64,000 nt of DNA from Chondrilla cf. caribensis (lineage: Eukaryota; Porifera; Demospongiae; Chondrillida; Chondrillidae), in assembly GCA_964020155.1 (NCBI GenBank), contig OZ026549.1:2656633-2720632 (forward strand). Reading direction: 5' to 3'. A program made the position numbers and the translations under genes. Under the pieces are notes generated by a model, which was not told the DNA's origin, made no database searches, and was given only the letters and a program-made list of their open reading frames with translations. Below, piece by piece: positions 46,030 through 58,299 of this stretch. The first letter of the stretch is position 1. Each line of letters starts with the position of its first letter.

Positions 46030-49000
46030 TTGAAAGTTAAATATACACTGATGTATGCCATATCTATTGTAGACCAAACATCAATTACTAGTGTTAGAAC
46101 ATTCTATTATCGGAAACTTCTAACTTGGTTACCTTTGGTGGAAATAACTTCAGATTAGGTGTAATATCATGATCAAGCTCCACCACCACAGATATACTAT
46201 TCAGTTGAACTGTTAGGATTCTGAATGTCTGAGCATTGCACAGCCTTGATGTCTTCCCACTAGATTTGATGCAACTCTTCAGTTGGAATGACAGGCCTCT
46301 CAGATGCAGTGTCAGCCAATGTTGGAGACACTGAGACATGCACTGGATCTGCACTGGAGTGCAATCCAAATGTCATATATGCCATAATAGCACCTTTGGC
46401 TGTAGTCACTACTTCATTTATTGTTGTAGCTCTCATCTTTGTCTCGATGGAGGATAAGGTGAAGCTAAGCCAAAAGCATTTTGAGCTGTTACATACAGTA
46501 CAACCAGCAAATGTAGCTGTGATATCTTTTAAGTATTCCCACAAAAGGCTGACAATTTAAATCACTAATGCATTTTTGAGGAAACATCAGGTGTTGATAG
46601 CTCCACCGAAGTGGCTACAAGCAGGTGGACCATGCACCTCCTTGCATGCTACTCCAAACATAACATATTCTACATAGTACATCTATGTTATCATTTTAAT
46701 CATTACAAAATGAAACAATTTTGTATACCTATAGTTCATAGCAATGACATATGTGTTATGTATTGATATTGTTGTAATTGGATAAAATTATACATTAATA
46801 GTAACAGATAATCCATGCATACCCCTAGTTGTATATGTAGCATTGTTATTTTTATCACATGACATTATATGCAAAGTTTATTATGCTTATAAAATTATAG
46901 TTATAGGAATATTTCACGCACAGTAATAAGTATACAGCATTAGTGTGATATCATTCATGGCTTTAAAGTCTTAGAACTGTCTTTATACAATGTGACATCT
47001 TCTATTGTAGTATTGCTATTGTATTGTGTCAATAATTATGGCTATGTAATTCAACACATGTACAGGAACAGGCGTTGCTAGGTTTATGACTGATTGATAA
47101 GTATGGGTACTAATCACAACCTGGGCAACATCAAAAAAGACGGGCTTACATATTGTACAGATTATAGCCCAATATTTTACTTTAATGCACCAATGTCCCA
47201 GCCACATACCATGGCATATGAATAGTTATTATGTATGATTATTTTGTACATTAATTAGTGAATAATTATATATATAGCATTCCAGGGCCAGTCCTTGCGG
47301 AAAGTATGGTGTTCAACTTGATGAAAGTGATTGTAATTTGCACTTTGCAAATCTCTGAAACTGACTGGCATAAAATGATTAAAAGAGGAAGCATTCTGAA
47401 TCATTGAATAAACATTTGAAAAAAATCATTTGATATCATGTGCAAAATCCACAAACCATAAACTTCAGCTAACATTTATATACTGGAGCACCAATGACAT
47501 ATGAAATAAAATTTGTAACAGGTACCATACTAGTTCATGCTCATTCCTATTATATCCTCCCTCTGCATACCATGTGACAGTCATATGGGATATTGAGTGT
47601 AAACTCCAATGTGTAACTTGTGGTCCGAGAATGTCCATAGGTTATCATGGATTATAGAGTATGCATGCAAACATCATTCAGATGATACTGGCCAGTGATT
47701 TAATTGAACAATATAAAAATTAATGCAGGCTAAATTTATGTTCAGGATATATCATATGCAAATATTGTGCCTAGGCCTAAGTTTGAAATACAATGAGTAA
47801 ATGCTATTTTCAAATTATAAGCCTCTTAAACACACAATGCTGTTCCTTGGCTACCATGTTCCATCCCAACAACCTTACTAAAGTCTATCACCTGAAATAA
47901 CACTATGCCAAATGAAAGAAACAGCCCCTGCTCTGAATTCATCCCTGACCAAAGGGCACATCAGAATTCCAAGCTTGACTCACAACGCTGGACACTCCCA
48001 GGCAATCAGTGGCAAAACTCTCCAAATTCACCAAAGCAACCTCTGCCATTTACAGACTTCACTAGAGGAGAACTTGACCACAATTTATGTCAATGACTGT
48101 TCAAAATAATAAAATGCATAATTGAAATGGAGAAACAGGGATAGCCGTGGAATAGAATCCAATACAGCCTCCCCTCAGGGCAACTATCCTTCCTTCTAAG
48201 AGCAGGCTGTGACTGCCTGCTGTCTGCCATGAATATAATAAGATCGACAGTCATGCAATGTGTGCAATGTAACTGATTCCGCTGCCAACAACTTATTGAC
48301 TGGCTGTCTGGAATCTTTGCAGCAAGGTAGGTAAAACAGGAGGCATGACTCTGCCATTCTCTCCATCTGTCTGGGCCTCAAACAAGCAACACGAGATGCC
48401 TTCTTTGCTATCTATACTGACCTTTCCAAGGCAGCTCACATCCACCTCCTCCAGATCTGATATAGTGATTACCTCAGATCACTCAGTCATCATTCTGGAG
48501 CAAACCATTCCACAAAACACTCCGGTCAGACTAATGAATGCCAAATGGAGGAAGTCTCACAAGTATGATGAAGTTATAAATGACATCCTGGGTAATCACC
48601 AGAACCTCACAGTATCTTATCATAATATACCCACGATATTGGTACCCAAGGTCACTATCTAAAGTCAATGTTGTCGCCATCCCTATAGAGTCCAAATCTT
48701 CCCGATTGTGTAATATTGGATAATTGTGTGATTGAGTAATATCATGTAAGACATGTTGTCATGAGAGCCACTACTCACATTACTGACATTATACACAGCA
48801 AAAATAGTAGCATGTATATTATACACATATAACGAATGAAATATAGGTTAGCATCCAATTGCAAGTACAAGAGCAACGGATGTTCAATCTGCTGAGTGCA
48901 ATGTACTTCCTGGGCATGGATCGATGATTACAACAGGACCTGAATGGAGATTAATGAAATTTGTAATATCATTAGGATTCAAACGTGATTACAAATCACA

Positions 49001-51612
49001 TAAACAGATAGCTACAGAATGAAAATGATTATAATATCATCACTGCCAATAAGGGCTAATATATTATAATTTTGCATGAATCCATAAGACTGTTACAGCA
49101 CTTTGCAATAGCTGTGAGTCCCACGATTAGGAATTATGGGATATACACAGGTCAAGGGTGTGTATAATTGATGATCAACATGTGTTGCAATTAATTGAAA
49201 AGCTGGCTTGTACCACGATGAACAGTGGTGATTAAATACCATTCTTACCAGAGCATGTCAATATTTTAGAATTGTACTTGATTTTTAATCTATAATAATA
49301 ATAGGATTATTTTGAAACTGAATAGTTTCAACAGGTAACAACCAAGGAAAACATAGTAAGGACATAGTGGTTAGCTATACCACTGGAAATGGAGAGGAGT
49401 TCCTTAGGGGATACCTTCATCTGGATTGGGTTGGGTTTGGTATCACAAAAGAGAAATGTACATGTCTACCTTTGTCTACTGATTAGACAGATGACCATAA
49501 GCCTAGCAAATTGGTGATTTACTTTGCAATCGTACGTAATGTACATAGATACACGTACTGGTGGAAATAATCCACTATTATGTTACCATTATCGGTGGAT
49601 GTCGTCTTGTAAGCAAATGCCACCAGAATAAAATATTTGTGGATCAAGTAGGACCACAAATTCAATGGACCATTGTCAAGTACAAGCATATACTCTTAAC
49701 ATGTACTATGCGTATGCATGCTGTACGCATACGCATGTATTATAATTGACACAATGAACAAGTTTTGAATATGAACTCCATGCACAGTGTGTAACTAGGA
49801 CTGTAGAATTTGAGAATCCACAGAAATTCTTTGAGTTGGTAAACATGTTTGTTCAAGCTTAAATACCCTCAGAAGAACTTCATCTACAATAATATAGTTA
49901 CTGTTCATTTCAGGTGATTCAGGTGAGGCTCACTGATAAGGGTGCCGCATTGTTATCAAATTACTTTTAATGAAGTTTGTATTACTAGTTCATTTGTGGA
50001 AGGAATAAAGAATACAGTCACTATAGTACAAATGGTGGGATAGTTGAGTTGGGTTCAATTAACTAATAATTCTTGCCAGTAATTGCACACCACACATGCA
50101 ATTTATCACATGCACCAATAATGGTGGAATACTTCCACCAGTGTCTTTAAAAGTATGGAAAATATGAAAAGAGCATATCCCCTACCTCGACTGATGGTGA
50201 CTGCAAAACAGGAATCCTTATCAGGGGAAGCCCATGAACTGGCACACACTGATAATTACACACATGTACGTAAACATGTTTGGAGGTCACTTGTGCTACT
50301 GTACTGACCTTTTCCGATGCCCATGCAGTAAAGATGTTGTCATTCACCTATCCCTGATTCAGTCACTTATGTGATATAAATATTATTATACTAAATAAAC
50401 AGCATAATAAATACATACAGTCTATGGAACTTGTATAGATGATGTTAGTGGACATTTGGCAACACAATAGCAACAAAGGGTGATTAGGAAAGAAAACAAG
50501 CTCTTTTGGTATTTAATACTTCAAACTACTGTAGATAACCGCTAGTCTTCAATAATAACCCAGTTACTATATGGCTTCTATTATGTACAAAATATTATTG
50601 TGCTGGGGGGGGCAGTGGGGGTTGTGTGTGTGTGTGAAGCAACTGAGGGGCAAGTACCTGGTGTTAACTAAGTGAATATGGAAACTGATACACATACCAC
50701 ATCTGCACTTAACACCACATTGGGTAAGGTGTGACAGAAAACACAGGGACTAAACATCTGCCTATAGACTTCATACACAAGGACTGGTCTTATCACAGTC
50801 CATATATTACAAATACAGAGACATACATCCGGCAGAGGGAGTAGGAGACAAGATAAGCAAACAAACAAACACAGACAAGATCATGTTGTCATGGAGTTGC
50901 TCACTTTATCAGCATCGTCACACATATAATTCCGTATGTTTGTTTATACAGAATCAATTATATTCAAAATTCCAGCAAAGTCATGCATTAATACAAGGTG
51001 TAAGATCAAATTAATTCATAGCGCAAACATGCATCAAATGAAAAGGAAGCCAGGTAAGAATCAATAATCTGAATTGACAACAAGTCAATTTTATGGCTTG
51101 ACATAATAGGATGTTATTTTATAGAGATTTGATTAAAATTAGATTAGATTGAAATGTGTGATTTCCTTCAGGGTGACATAGTTTATTTCTAATAAATTGA
51201 GTTGTTAATAACATGAATAGCAAATAGCAAGTAGTAGATTCATTATCTGTCAGATCAACCATAGTACTGTCAATACCCTAGATCAAGCTGTATTTCAGAA
51301 GTAACCCATTAACTATAGGTTGGCAAGTTTCTATTCAGACTTTAAATATTATATCAATATAATATCTTTCACTTAGGATTTCAACTGATATGACAGAACT
51401 GTGTACAGAAACATTTCTCAAATGTGGTTGATGCTATGGTGAAATCAACCTGGAGTCAGACACCTAGGCCAGAAGAAATGAACTTGATGATCATGGTACC
51501 TCAAATGAAAAACTCAATGTTTCTATGACCAAAGGAAGTACTAGCTGACTTGTAGGTGTTCATATGAACACGATGGGACAACCTTATATGGAATGGTGAA
51601 GGCCACAATGAA
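46026..51612. repeat. Duplicated flank blocks between D and E
   Basis: No receptor exon. 46030-47540 matches the 3' flank after A and E. About 48740-50390 matches 34260-35985. 50400-51612 matches the class-2 promoter block of D. A retroelement fragment lies at 48345-48662. Confidence 0.65.
48345..48662 (+). pseudogene. Decayed retroelement fragment
   Basis: RSDIVITSDHSVIILEQTI and NAKWRKSHKYDEVINDIL resemble the post-RT region of invertebrate retroelements. A paralogous copy is at 60001-60306. Confidence 0.45.
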
Positions 51613-51620
51613 TATATAAG
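51613..51620 (+). promoter_or_regulatory. TATA box of receptor E
   Basis: TATATAAG followed by TGCATGCAGC, 132 bp before the start codon; same place and flanks as in D. Confidence 0.6.
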
Positions 51621-51744
51621 TGCATGCAGCTATTTATTAATCAGATGAAAGAATATTCCAGTGAATACACCCCTGGTACTTTGCTGAACAGTGTGAGTAA
51701 ATATATTCAGCTTTTGCACCAACTGAGGTATGAACAGAAGGGAG

Positions 51745-51814
51745 ATGGAGAACATTGGAAAAGTCTACTTGATGAGTATTCTACTCTGTATCATTTCTTC
51801 AGCTGCCATTTCAG
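51745..51814 (+). CDS. Receptor E signal-peptide exon (class 2)
   Basis: MENIGKVYLMSILLCIISS... ending AAIS plus one base; 70 nt; donor GTGATT. Start chosen by match with D and by exact phase agreement with the Ig exon. Confidence 0.78.
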
Positions 51815-54800
51815 GTGATTTCAAGTTTCTTGTCAGAATTAATATCAACACTAACAGTTAGTCTAACAGTTTGAGGTACACAAAATAGCCGGTATAGGGT
51901 TACTGTATTGTGTGGCATTGATCTATTCACAGTTCCTATACGAATGTCGTTTCACGTGGCCGTCGGTAAAATTGAATGTAACCAGTTTAGTGTGACATTC
52001 ATACGTTTGGTGTACAGACCAAACAATATTAATACAAGGAGAGTTTGATCCCACGATTATTTCATCATAGCGTCGTTAAGGTAAACGGGCCTTATTTCGA
52101 GCAGTGCCTAATTCCCAACAGTTGGTCTCTCGCCGTATTATTTTCACACCAGGTATGACACAGCATTCTTTGGTCTACTCATTGACCGGATTAGGTGGAA
52201 AATCGACATGTTCGGAATTAACGACTGTTTGAAATTACCACCGCCTTTTTAAAACTATACGTTTAGGCAATGACACCCACATTCCAGTACGAGATAATGC
52301 AGTGCACAGGTACAGACCGAGTTCATCTTTACGTATGCCGTAAGAGTTGTCCCCTCACTCACCTACATGATATACGGCTGTACTGGGTATAGTGGCCGTC
52401 GTCTTATCGATTATTACGATGAAATCGAAGGGCGATTTCGCTCCATCTCGTGTACACCACAGTGGTTTCCTCTATTGTCTATGGTTTCACCAGATCGCAC
52501 CATTATGTAGATGACACGTGCTACATCATGTCATGTGCGCGTGACGTTCATGCAAGTTCAAAGTGCAATTGGTACTGTAATGTAGGATGTTATTTCACAC
52601 TCTATAATAGGGCGTATGGGCGTTATCAATTACATTGTACACTCTCAACTGAGCTATTAGCAGCCTGTCCATAAATCCGTCATACACACTGGCTCAAAAT
52701 CCTACAGTCTACAGCCAAGATTGCAATCAGTTGCAGGTATCCCATCTTTTAAACTCACGATGAGCTTTAAATGGTCACCCAGACCACTACTACCATCCTA
52801 ACCGTATTTGTATTCACAATTATCTTTCAATATATTTTATATTCAAACTCACATCTTGCCAGGTTTAAGTACACAAACATTATCAGATTCTGTTTGCTTT
52901 GTTTTTACACCTGTGTCCAAGAGTTACATATTATGTATATGTGATGTTTGAATAATAAAGCATTTCTCCCCCCTCTATATATCATGGAATAGTCTAGTTA
53001 CAATAGCTAGACCATCCCTATCAGGTACCTGTGGTGGAGTGGGGGAGGGATGGTCTAGCAAAACAAATGATTGTTTGCCACCTAAACTTTAACACCTACA
53101 GGGTATGACTTTCGAGCAATCAATAGTTGATAATAATCAAAACAATGAATAATAATCAAAGTGGGGATAGGGTCGGGAGGCATCAATATTATAGGTACAT
53201 GTCAGTAAGCAGATAAGGATATGCAAAAAATTGCAGAATTAATCTTTACCTCATCAAAAGTTAAGCATAAATATCTCAAAGAAATTATGAATTTCTTCCA
53301 TAAAGGTTGATAAATTGCTGAGTAACTTGACTAAACTGCTCAATAGCCATGTTTGCTTGTCTGTTAATCACGACAGTGAAGACAGTATGAGGACAGAAGA
53401 TCAGTACATTCTTGGTCTCCATATTAATATTTGGCAGTACTGTTTTGACTATAGTGGACTTGCCATGTCCATTTGGTTGGCAAACTATTATTGAATCATT
53501 CCCCAAAAATAGGTCCGTGATAGCAGAGATCTGTTCTGCAGATCTAGAAAACACATAACAATTGAGATGTCTGCACTTGATTTTACATTAGGCATATAAA
53601 GCAGGCTGCCCATACTCTCATGTGTGATGTGTACTACACTAGATTATTTTCTGTTCTCTCCTTATGATAAATTTAGACAAGATCCATACATCATCATCAC
53701 AATAGGCTGTTCTTAGGGTAATCAGTAGGGATTTCATTGAAAAGCAAATGGCAACTACATTACAGTATATTAATGATTAACATTGGGTATTGAATTCCGA
53801 ATGTTTGCAGTGGTCCCATGTATGGTACATAACACAAGATGTGGGGTCATCAAGTATTAGTGCTATACATGACACAACCAAATACATACATGTCAATAAA
53901 TCCTTACTGCAATTAGATATACAGTCATTTTACAGGCATGAATTTCGATGTGTAATATTACTATCGATATGGGTGCAAAACACGGTATGGTATGGAATGT
54001 AACAATATTATTACTGAATCAAAATTAATAAGGATTCATATGTGATAAGTGTAACAAACTGCATCTACCAACGTCAAATCCAATGAAAATATAATGAACA
54101 TGCTGTAACCAAACTATTAATGCTTAATTCACTGTTTGTAATGTACATTTTTCCCCCTAGGCTCCCCTGAGGTAACTGTGGTGGTTGATGGCTACACAGT
54201 TGACTCCACTCAGTCCTCACCAGCTTCACTTCCACTAGGAACAGCTCTTGTGTTGGTGTGTAGAGTCAGTGGAATACCACAGAGAAAGATCAAATATAGC
54301 TGGACATGTCCAGATGGTCCATGTGAACGTCCAGGATATGTGGGGAGAAAAGTTGTTAACGGCAACATTCTAGCAGTCAATATAACCTCTCAGGGTGATG
54401 GAGGAACATATACTTGTGATGTATCAAGAGATGAGGCAGATGGGAAATACAGCCAAAATTATACCCTCAATGTTTCAGGTCAATACACACCACAAACATG
54501 CGGCAAAAATAAGTGGTGAAATTCTGTTTTCACAGTCCTCAGGTATTGACAGTTTCACTATGATTTATATGTGAACTGTTTTGGAAAATAACAGGAAACA
54601 CACAATTCTTGGTATGTCAAAAACACAAACTTGGAGAGTTATTCATCTCCCCAAATTTTGGACATATCCAAATATATGGTATGCCAAAAACCCACATTTG
54701 GAGAGCTAGTCATCTCCCGAAATTTGGGACATAAGCAAAACAAGCAACATTCATGTAAGATCAGAAGATTCTCTGGGAATACACATGTTACATACCCAAG

Positions 54801-57800
54801 CCAACTTTGATCATAAGTAGGTTGTTATTCAGGTGCTCAGAAACTGGAATTTCTTCAAAACATGTCTCAACATGATTATCACCTCCGTAAATTTCCACTG
54901 TTTCAAGGGAGAATTGGCATGAACATGTATATTTACTGTTCAAACCTAATAAAAATGAGGAAACAGCTGAATTCAAAGTTTGGGGTTTAATCAGAATTTA
55001 ACTATCTAATTCAGAACATGTTAACATGCATTCATGCACAAAGATATTATATGCACATGATGAAAACATTTTCATACTTAGTGCATGAAATGAATATTAT
55101 TATTGTTATAGGAGGACATGTTATCCACAGTTATGGGAGGCTGATCCACGTACTTAATGTAATCACTAGAGGAGATCTGCTTCTACCACCTGGTGATACA
55201 ACAGGGCCTGGAAGAATGGACTGCATAAGAACAGCACCAGAAACTGCTCGTTTTCGACTTGAAGGTGGTGAACAACCCAACAATTTAGTAAATCAAAGTG
55301 TTGAAGATGGTGATCAAATGGCTACTTTATTCTTCAACCGAGCTTACTTGTCAATGAACAATTTCATTGCAGAGTATTCCTGTCATGATACATATATCCT
55401 TTTCTATTTAACATCAGGTAATAACTACTTCTAATGCTAGATATTACTTACAATATGATAACATTCAACAATTGCAATTACAGCATCAAGGGATATTCTA
55501 ATGCTTTACAATTGTTTTATCACTCGCTGACAGGTACATTACCTAATGTCTCTATCATGAGGACTGTGACAAACACCACTGATGTAAGAATAGTCCTCAA
55601 CGATATTCCCTCAAGTGATATTCCCACAGATACAATTGGTAGAGTCATTGTAGGATATGAACGTCATGACCTTGGAGTGACACTGCAGGGAGAGTATGCA
55701 AATATTTTCAGACGTACAGAGCGCACATTTTCATCACTAGTCCCAGGTGCTAGGTACACAGTAGTAGTGCAGGGAGTGACTACATCTGTGACTGGACGTC
55801 AAAGAAGTCAGCATGTCACTAGGAGAGATTTCATAACTAAAGTGAAAGGTCAGGGTAATATCACATTTCACTTGAACATATTTATCTCATACTAGGTGGT
55901 GCATAATGAGTCTAATTTGGACTGAGTTACAATTGTTCTGCGCTACAGTTGTTGGAATGAGGGCATGACACCATTATTTATTACTTTCCAACATAGTTTT
56001 ATTGAGCATTTGTGCTGGACTTCTCTTCGTATGCCCCTTTAGCCCCCACACACCACAACAAAGTACTGAACTGAAATATAGAACAAAATAACATGGATAA
56101 ACATCCAATTATACTTGCAATTGCACATTAATTATGCATACATATCTATGGGTATATTATAATTATTATAAAATTATACATACATACATATACGTAATAG
56201 CACAACATTTACCTAACCATCTGTATTATGTACACGAAAATCTTATTTCGGGTGGAGGTAAGGCCACATTTGCCTTCTGTTCAGAGAAATTCCCCCCCCC
56301 CCCTTTCTGGAGATTCTATATTTACCTCCCTTGAGATACCTCATACAATTATTCAGAACACATCATATATCTGTAAGTTTTAGGGAACAGATCTCCTGGG
56401 ATGAATATATCCCACAATACACATACTACAAATGTGCGCACAAATACACGTACACACACCATCACAATATAAATTACACAAATAATATCACAGTGATTAC
56501 TTAACAACACTTTATTACATACGTACACACATACTACAATAAACGTACACACGCCATAACAATGATAAATAACACAAATGATATCACTGTGATTACTTGA
56601 TAAGAGGAACAGTCATAACTCTATATATAATATTTGTACGTATACATGTATTCATTGCTTTCTATGAATTCAGAACCTTCAGCTCCAAGGTATCCCTGTA
56701 TAATTGGAGATGATATAGATGGAATTGAATTAAACTGGATACCTCCACTGGAACCCAACGGAGATGTCAACTATCTCATTGAATATACTGATGGAATTAA
56801 TACTGCTTCAGTAAATACCTCCAGTGAGTCTACTTACTTCAAGTTAACAGGACTACAGAGAGGAGTGACCTACAACATCACAGTGGTGGCAGTGAACTCA
56901 GCTGGAAGGAGTGATACTGGACCAGTTCTATGGAGTAAGTATATTAATATGTAATAACTTGATTGTCAGCTGTCATGGTATATAGTTCAAGTGTCAAACA
57001 ACAACTCGTGTACAGTATATAGCAGTACTTACATAATTGATGGCAGAAGTGAATAGTCCTTAATTAAAGTAGCAATCAATTATATTATGTTGCAATGTGC
57101 AGACATGGCTTACTAGACAGTTGAAATTGGTGTGATATCATTTTCATAATTTTATGTGAGAATATATGTGCATATATATGTGTACATGTATGCATGTGAG
57201 TGCAATAGGTCTTCATTGACATTAGTTTTAATTTTACTTGTATTCACACAGTATCCATTCCTCCTCAGAATAACCCATCTGGTGAGTCTTTCATATCTTT
57301 TACTTGTCCTATGTATGAATATCCTCAATTATATCATTCTATTGTATATTACATTATATAATATAAAACCCTTGTGATAATATATTTACTGCTATCTTCC
57401 TCAAATTTAGCTGGTGTCATTGGAGCCATTGCAGTCCTACTTATAGTAGTGATGGTCATAGCAGTTATAATAGTGATAGTGATCTTCTGCATAATCAAGC
57501 GCAACAAACGAAAAGGAGTACCGGAAGGCAATGGAAAAGGCAACAATACAGACCATTACTACAGTGTAGCCACTGAAAATGTACAACCTCCTAGAATCCA
57601 AGGAGTTCACAAGAATGACATGATTGTGTATGACCAAGTTGAGAGTGGAGGCCTGAATGGTAAGGACACTTATGAAGATCCTGATGCTGGGGTCAAAGTT
57701 CACAACAAAGTCACAACTGCTAAGACATCTGGGAATGGCAAGCAAACTACAAATATCCCAGGAAAATATTCTAAACTACAGAAAAACGTACCTCAAGAAC

Positions 57801-58228
57801 CTCAGTTGGAGAGCACTGCACCTGAGGGTCATTATGATGTAGCCGATAGCAGACCATACCAAGACAAATATGACATGATCGGCTCAGGAATGTACGTCAA
57901 TTCAGCTGCAGCAAAAAAAGGAAGTGAAGATGTACCCATGACTCAGCCAAACACTAAACCATCAAAAAGTAAGCATCCCGAGGATAATAATGATGAAATG
58001 CTCAAGAAAGGGAACGATCCTTCCGAGCTTTACACCCAACCAAATAAAGAGAGGAAACATGAAGAATTGAACGTTAATCATGATCAAGTTGATCCAGAGG
58101 AATTGTACACACAACCCGCCAAGAAAAAGAAGATTAAAAAACCACCACCATATGCATCTAGACACAAAGGTGATGATCCAGAGGCACTGTATACTGCAGT
58201 TGATAAAGACAAGAAAAGGAAAAAATAA
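51745..58228 (+). CDS. Receptor E: intact Ig-Ig-like-FN3-FN3-TM receptor with tyrosine-rich tail
   Basis: Seven exons: 51745-51814, 54161-54478, 55112-55417, 55534-55848, 56674-56934, 57252-57281, 57411-58228. Together they make 2118 nt, 705 residues plus stop, all GT-AG and phase 1. Domains: signal peptide 1-23; Ig 24-129; Ig-like 130-231; FN3 232-336 and 337-423; stalk 424-433; TM about 436-462; tail 463-705. Tail motifs: Y483 YYSV, Y507 in IVYDQV (fits the ITIM consensus), Y521 YEDP, Y553 YSKL, Y575 YDVA, Y587 YDMI, Y595 YVN (Grb2-type), Y641 and Y666 YTQP (Crk/Nck-type), PPPY 678-681 (WW ligand), Y694 YTAV. Inferred to act at the plasma membrane as a recognition or adhesion receptor recruiting SH2 proteins. 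The ligand is unknown. The TM has no charged residue, so partnering through TM charges is not expected. The only intact full-length copy here. Confidence 0.87.
51815..54160 (+). other. First intron of receptor E
   Basis: Paralogous to the intron of D, with an extra segment (about 52980-53640) holding a helicase-like fragment. It contains short conserved islands such as GTGGTCCCATGTATGGTA. Confidence 0.6.
53285..53554 (-). pseudogene. RecQ-like helicase N-terminal fragment
   Basis: 89 codons. SAEQISAITDLFLGNDSIIV followed by a P-loop-like CQPNGHGKST and VLIFCPHTV resembles motifs 0 and I of RecQ-type helicases (usual P-loop GxGKS). The rest of the helicase is absent. Antisense within the intron and missing from D, so an inserted fragment. 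Confidence 0.5.
54161..54478 (+). CDS. Receptor E Ig exon
   Basis: 318 nt. LVCRVSG, YSWTCPDGPC, GGTYTCDVSRD, ending YTLNVS plus one base. The intra-loop C-x4-C adds a likely second disulfide. Confidence 0.9.
54590..54735 (+). repeat. Tandem imperfect palindromes in an intron of E
   Basis: The module TTTGGAGAG...CTCCC(C/G)AAATTT, able to form a hairpin, occurs twice in E and once in D (about 40466-40500). Confidence 0.65.
55112..55417 (+). CDS. Receptor E second (Ig-like) domain exon
   Basis: 306 nt. GHVIHSYGRLIHVLNVITRG, GRMDCIRTAPETARF, DGDQMATLFFNRAYLS, FIAEYSCHDTYILFY. The Cys pair (MDC and EYSC) about 60 residues apart, with Y-x-C before the last strand, points to an Ig fold without the usual Trp. 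I do not recognise the family beyond that. Confidence 0.8.
55534..55848 (+). CDS. Receptor E first FN3 exon
   Basis: 315 nt. TLPNVSIMRTVTNTTDVRIV, IVGYERHDLGVTLQGEYA, FSSLVPGARYTVVVQGV, a typical FN3 layout with the conserved L-x-P-G-x-x-Y turn; donor AAAG|GTCAGG. Confidence 0.82.
56674..56934 (+). CDS. Receptor E second FN3 exon
   Basis: 261 nt. EPSAPRYPCIIGDD, ELNWIPPLEPNGDVNYLIEY, LTGLQRGVTYNITVVAVNSA; classical FN3 with the core Trp and the NS-x-G turn. Confidence 0.88.
57252..57281 (+). CDS. Receptor E linker exon
   Basis: 30 nt, six shorter than in A, B and D; SIPPQNNPS. Confidence 0.72.
57411..58228 (+). CDS. Receptor E terminal exon: TM and docking tail
   Basis: The acceptor is TTTAG. 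AGVIGAIAVLLIVVMVIAVI... is the TM helix, then a basic stop-transfer (KRNKRK). The tail carries the tyrosine motifs listed for the gene and ends DKDKKRKK. Confidence 0.87.
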
Positions 58229-58293
58229 CATATATTCAATGGTGTTTTGTGCAATTACTTCATTCACGTGTGTAATCCTATGATACAACTATC

Positions 58294-58299
58294 ATTAAA
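58294..58299 (+). promoter_or_regulatory. Putative polyadenylation signal of receptor E
   Basis: ATTAAA about 66 nt after the stop, where A and D have AATAAA. Confidence 0.45.

Noticed and set aside
46260..46560. Overlapping frames on both strands in the 3'-flank block, with hydrophobic or Cys-containing stretches
   Set aside because: Neither frame is kept in the paralogous copies at 6404-6720 and 58780-59040, where stops and indels differ. More likely non-coding duplicated DNA.
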